Made by a program: the position numbers and the translations under genes | The notes under the pieces: model-generated | What the model was told of the DNA's origin: nothing | The model's input: only the letters and a program-made list of their open reading frames with translations | Databases searched by the model: none | Assembly: GCF_000316665.1 (NCBI RefSeq) | Contig: NC_019678.1 | Location: forward strand, 6,915,001 to 6,979,000 | Reading direction: 5' to 3' | Origin: Rivularia sp. PCC 7116 | Lineage (GTDB): Bacteria; Cyanobacteriota; Cyanobacteriia; Cyanobacteriales; Nostocaceae | DNA length: 64,000 nt | Shown: positions 62,183 through 64,000 of the stretch, in pieces | How the letters are laid out: each line of letters starts with the position of its first letter | Numbering within the stretch: position 1 is the stretch's first letter

Positions 62183-62325
62183 GGAATTGGGCATGGGGCA
62201 TGGGGGATTGGGAATTGGTAATTGGTAATTGGTAATTGGTAATTGGTAATGGGTAACTGTTCACTGTTCACTGCTCACTGCTCACTGCTCACTGCTCACT
62301 GTTCACTGATAACTGTTCACTGTAA
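62160..62325. repeat. Tandem heptamers (gggcat, ggtaatt, ttcactg types)
   Basis: gggaattgggcat units from about 62160, then five ggtaatt units (62216-62250), then ttcactg/ctcactg heptamers to 62325. It overlaps the stop of the TPR gene and ends just before the next ATG. Confidence 0.9.
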
Positions 62326-62327
62326 AT

Positions 62328-62621
62328 ATGAAAGCCAGAATTGAAGATGATTTATTGTATATAAGCCACGAAGATATACCGGAGTATAAAAAAGGTGGTT
62401 CGGTGGTGAGAAATAGTTATTTCTGGGCTTTGCGTTCGATTGCTGGTAAAGCTGGGCGTTATGGTGATTGGGAGTATGAAAGTGAAGTTTGGTTTGCTTT
62501 AGGAAGGATGTTAATGTCTTTTACTGAATCGGGATATTTGGGTGTTAGAGAAACTGTATTAGAATTTCCCCAATCGACAGAAATTCCTCAAGTATTTCGA
62601 GATGTGGCTACTTGGGAATAG
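62328..62621 (+). CDS. Small hypothetical protein
   Basis: 97 residues: MKARIEDDLLYISHEDIPEYKKGGSVVRNSYFWALRSIAGKAGRYGDWEYESEVWFALGRMLMSFTESG, ending DVATWE (split only for reading). Mixed alpha/beta, no signal peptide or membrane segment. No recognised family. The ATG directly follows a tandem repeat array, so promoter elements must overlap repeats. Frame and codon use look like a real gene. Confidence 0.6.
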   Translation: MKARIEDDLLYISHEDIPEYKKGGSVVRNSYFWALRSIAGKAGRYGDWEYESEVWFALGRMLMSFTESGYLGVRETVLEFPQSTEIPQVFRDVATWE

Positions 62622-62699
62622 GAAATTCTGAATTACTCAATGATGCCAAATTTGAATATATAGGAATCCGGTTTGATTTCTGAATAAAATTAGGTATTT

Positions 62700-62780
62700 G
62701 TAGGGTGTGTTACGGCTTTAGCCTAACGCACCGGAACCAATACCCGATGGTGCGTTGCGCTCCGCGACAACACACCCTAC
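62700..62780. mobile_element. MITE-like element with perfect 12-bp terminal inverted repeats
   Basis: Ends gtagggtgtgtt (62700-62711) and aacacaccctac (62769-62780) are perfectly complementary. The interior forms stems such as ggctttagcc and gtgcgttgcgc. A related shorter element is at 27690-27754. Confidence 0.7.
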
Positions 62781-62936
62781 GTATTTTTCAATAATCAAAT
62801 AGTAGTCCTATAGATAGGTTCAAGTCGATTCATAAGTGATTATTTGTGTAAAATAGCTACATAACCATGGGGTATTTTTGCTGATTAATACTTTAGAGAC
62901 TATAGTGCTTAATGTACAGTTATCAGCAGCACTCCC

Positions 62937-64000
62937 ATGTCAAATATTAACGGTACGATAATGCAGTATTTCCATTGGTACATTCCCGGCGATGGAATGC
63001 TGTGGGATAAAGTGAAGACAAGAGCGGAAGAATTAGCCCAAGCGGGTTTTACGGCGATGTGGCTTCCACCTGCTTATAAGGGAATGGGTGGAACTTACGA
63101 TGTGGGATATGCTGTTTACGATATGTATGATTTGGGTGAGTTTGAGCAAAAGGGAACTGTTCGCACTAAGTACGGTACCCGTCAACAATATGTAGATGCT
63201 GTTCATTCTCTCCAAGGTGCGGGAATTGAAGTTTATGCGGATACGGTATTAAATCACCGCATTGGTGCAGATGATACAGAAATCGCCAAAGCGACTCCTT
63301 TTTCTCAGAGCGATCGCTTAAATCCTAAAGGTGAGATGCGCGATATTAAATGCTATACCCATTACAAATTTCCCGGCAGAAAAGGTAAATATTCAAAATT
63401 TGAGTGGCATTGGTGGCATTTTGATGCGGTAGATTACGACGAATACACTCAGGATTCTTCAAATATATATTTACTCGAAGGTAAGGTGTTTGACGATTAT
63501 GTTGCTTTAGAAAACGGCAACTTTTCTTATTTAATGGGAAGCGATTGCGATTTTCAAAATAAGGAAGTGCAAGACGAAGCAATTAATTGGGGTAAATGGT
63601 ATCTGGATACAACCGGTGTGAATGGTTTCCGCTTAGACGCTATCAAACATATTTCATCGTGGTTTTTCCCGATATGGTTGGATGAAATGGAGCGCCATGC
63701 TGGTAAAGAATTATTTTCGGTAGGCGAATATTGGTATAACGATATCGGTACTTTACACTGGTTTGCTGATGCAGTGGGTGGAAGAATGTCACTTTTTGAT
63801 GTTCCCTTACACTACAATTTCCACTACGCCAGCAAATCCGGTGAAAGTTACGATATGCGGCGTATTTTCGATAATACATTTGTACAGCAACGTCCGACTC
63901 ATGCCGTTACTTTTGTCGAAAATCATGATTCGCAGCCGTTGCAAGCTTTGGAAGCTCCCGTAGAACCGTGGTTTAAACCTTTAGCATATGCTTTAATTTT
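62937..64000 (+). CDS. Alpha-amylase (GH13), 5' part
   Basis: About 354 residues present; the gene continues beyond the window. It starts MSNINGTIMQYFHWYIPGDG. Conserved GH13 regions are in order: YADTVLNHRIG (region I), GFRLDAIKHI with the nucleophile Asp (region II), SVGEYWYND with the acid/base Glu (region III) and TFVENHDSQP with the transition-state Asp (region IV). This arrangement matches bacterial cytoplasmic-type alpha-amylases that hydrolyse internal alpha-1,4 bonds of starch or glycogen; no signal peptide is visible, so an intracellular role in glycogen turnover is likely. Confidence 0.93.
   Translation, partial: MSNINGTIMQYFHWYIPGDGMLWDKVKTRAEELAQAGFTAMWLPPAYKGMGGTYDVGYAVYDMYDLGEFEQKGTVRTKYGTRQQYVDAVHSLQGAGIEVYADTVLNHRIGADDTEIAKATPFSQSDRLNPKGEMRDIKCYTHYKFPGRKGKYSKFEWHWWHFDAVDYDEYTQDSSNIYLLEGKVFDDYVALENGNFSYLMGSDCDFQNKEVQDEAINWGKWYLDTTGVNGFRLDAIKHISSWFFPIWLDEMERHAGKELFSVGEYWYNDIGTLHWFADAVGGRMSLFDVPLHYNFHYASKSGESYDMRRIFDNTFVQQRPTHAVTFVENHDSQPLQALEAPVEPWFKPLAYALI

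Overview
The window reads as chromosome of a filamentous, probably heterocyst-forming cyanobacterium (Nostocales, perhaps Rivulariaceae-like; the genus is a guess). It carries psbA, petJ, nblA and a kai clock cluster. The octamer GCGATCGC recurs throughout, and intergenic spaces are packed with heptamer/nonamer short tandem repeats (ggtaatt, gggcatt, ttcactg, ctcttcccc) and small palindromic or MITE-like elements typical of that group. No rRNA, tRNA, CRISPR array or complete transposase gene was seen.

Layout. 1-7640: 5' part of pstS (-), a secreted acidic repeat protein, a lone ExbB, a glycine-zipper protein, a flavin-monooxygenase relic, a solitary HicB-like protein and a membrane NACHT NTPase. 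7853-12638: smc followed by a PRC-barrel gene. 12990-20664: a RiPP (lasso-type) gene cluster. A PqqD-like recognition protein, a B2 protease and a Nif11 protein lie on +. Facing them on - are an asparagine-synthetase-like cyclase, a 51-residue precursor missed by ordinary ORF length cutoffs, an HPr-kinase-like protein, an unknown 400-residue protein, a methyltransferase and a cytochrome P450. 20880-31551: a nuclease-TPR fusion, comM/yifB, a desaturase, hinT, psbA, an SLH-FAD oxidoreductase fusion, a dead acetyltransferase and recR. 31866-42327: a CmpR-like LysR regulator, a 1.35 kb gene-poor stretch, a DUF6825-like gene, an ABC1 kinase, a PP2C phosphatase, nblA, a Ser/Thr kinase and anmK. 42550-47336: kdpABC on -. 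47924-54481: PAS histidine kinase, receiver-KaiA chimera, KaiB-like, KaiC and a hybrid histidine kinase, which looks like an accessory (KaiA3/B3/C3-type) clock. 54608-64000: priA, a group 2 sigma factor, a GNAT, petJ, a TPR protein and the 5' part of an alpha-amylase gene that runs off the window.

How the genes work together. The strongest candidate for an undescribed system is the 12.99-20.66 kb cluster. Its precursor has a textbook lasso leader (Tyr, Pro, Leu, Gly and Thr at canonical spacing) and ends in Ser, the type of residue lasso kinases phosphorylate. Its only acidic core residue lies 12 positions from the predicted cleavage site, beyond the usual ring size of 7 to 9, and the cluster adds a P450 and a methyltransferase. 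The product may therefore be an unusual macrocycle. The second point of interest is the self-contained kai module flanked by two histidine kinases.

Repeats have shaped several genes here. A palindromic element is read in frame inside the unknown cluster gene at 16.8 kb, a tandem repeat is read in frame inside priA, the kdpA stop codon lies in a tandem repeat, and a small inverted-repeat element cuts off a pentapeptide-repeat gene.
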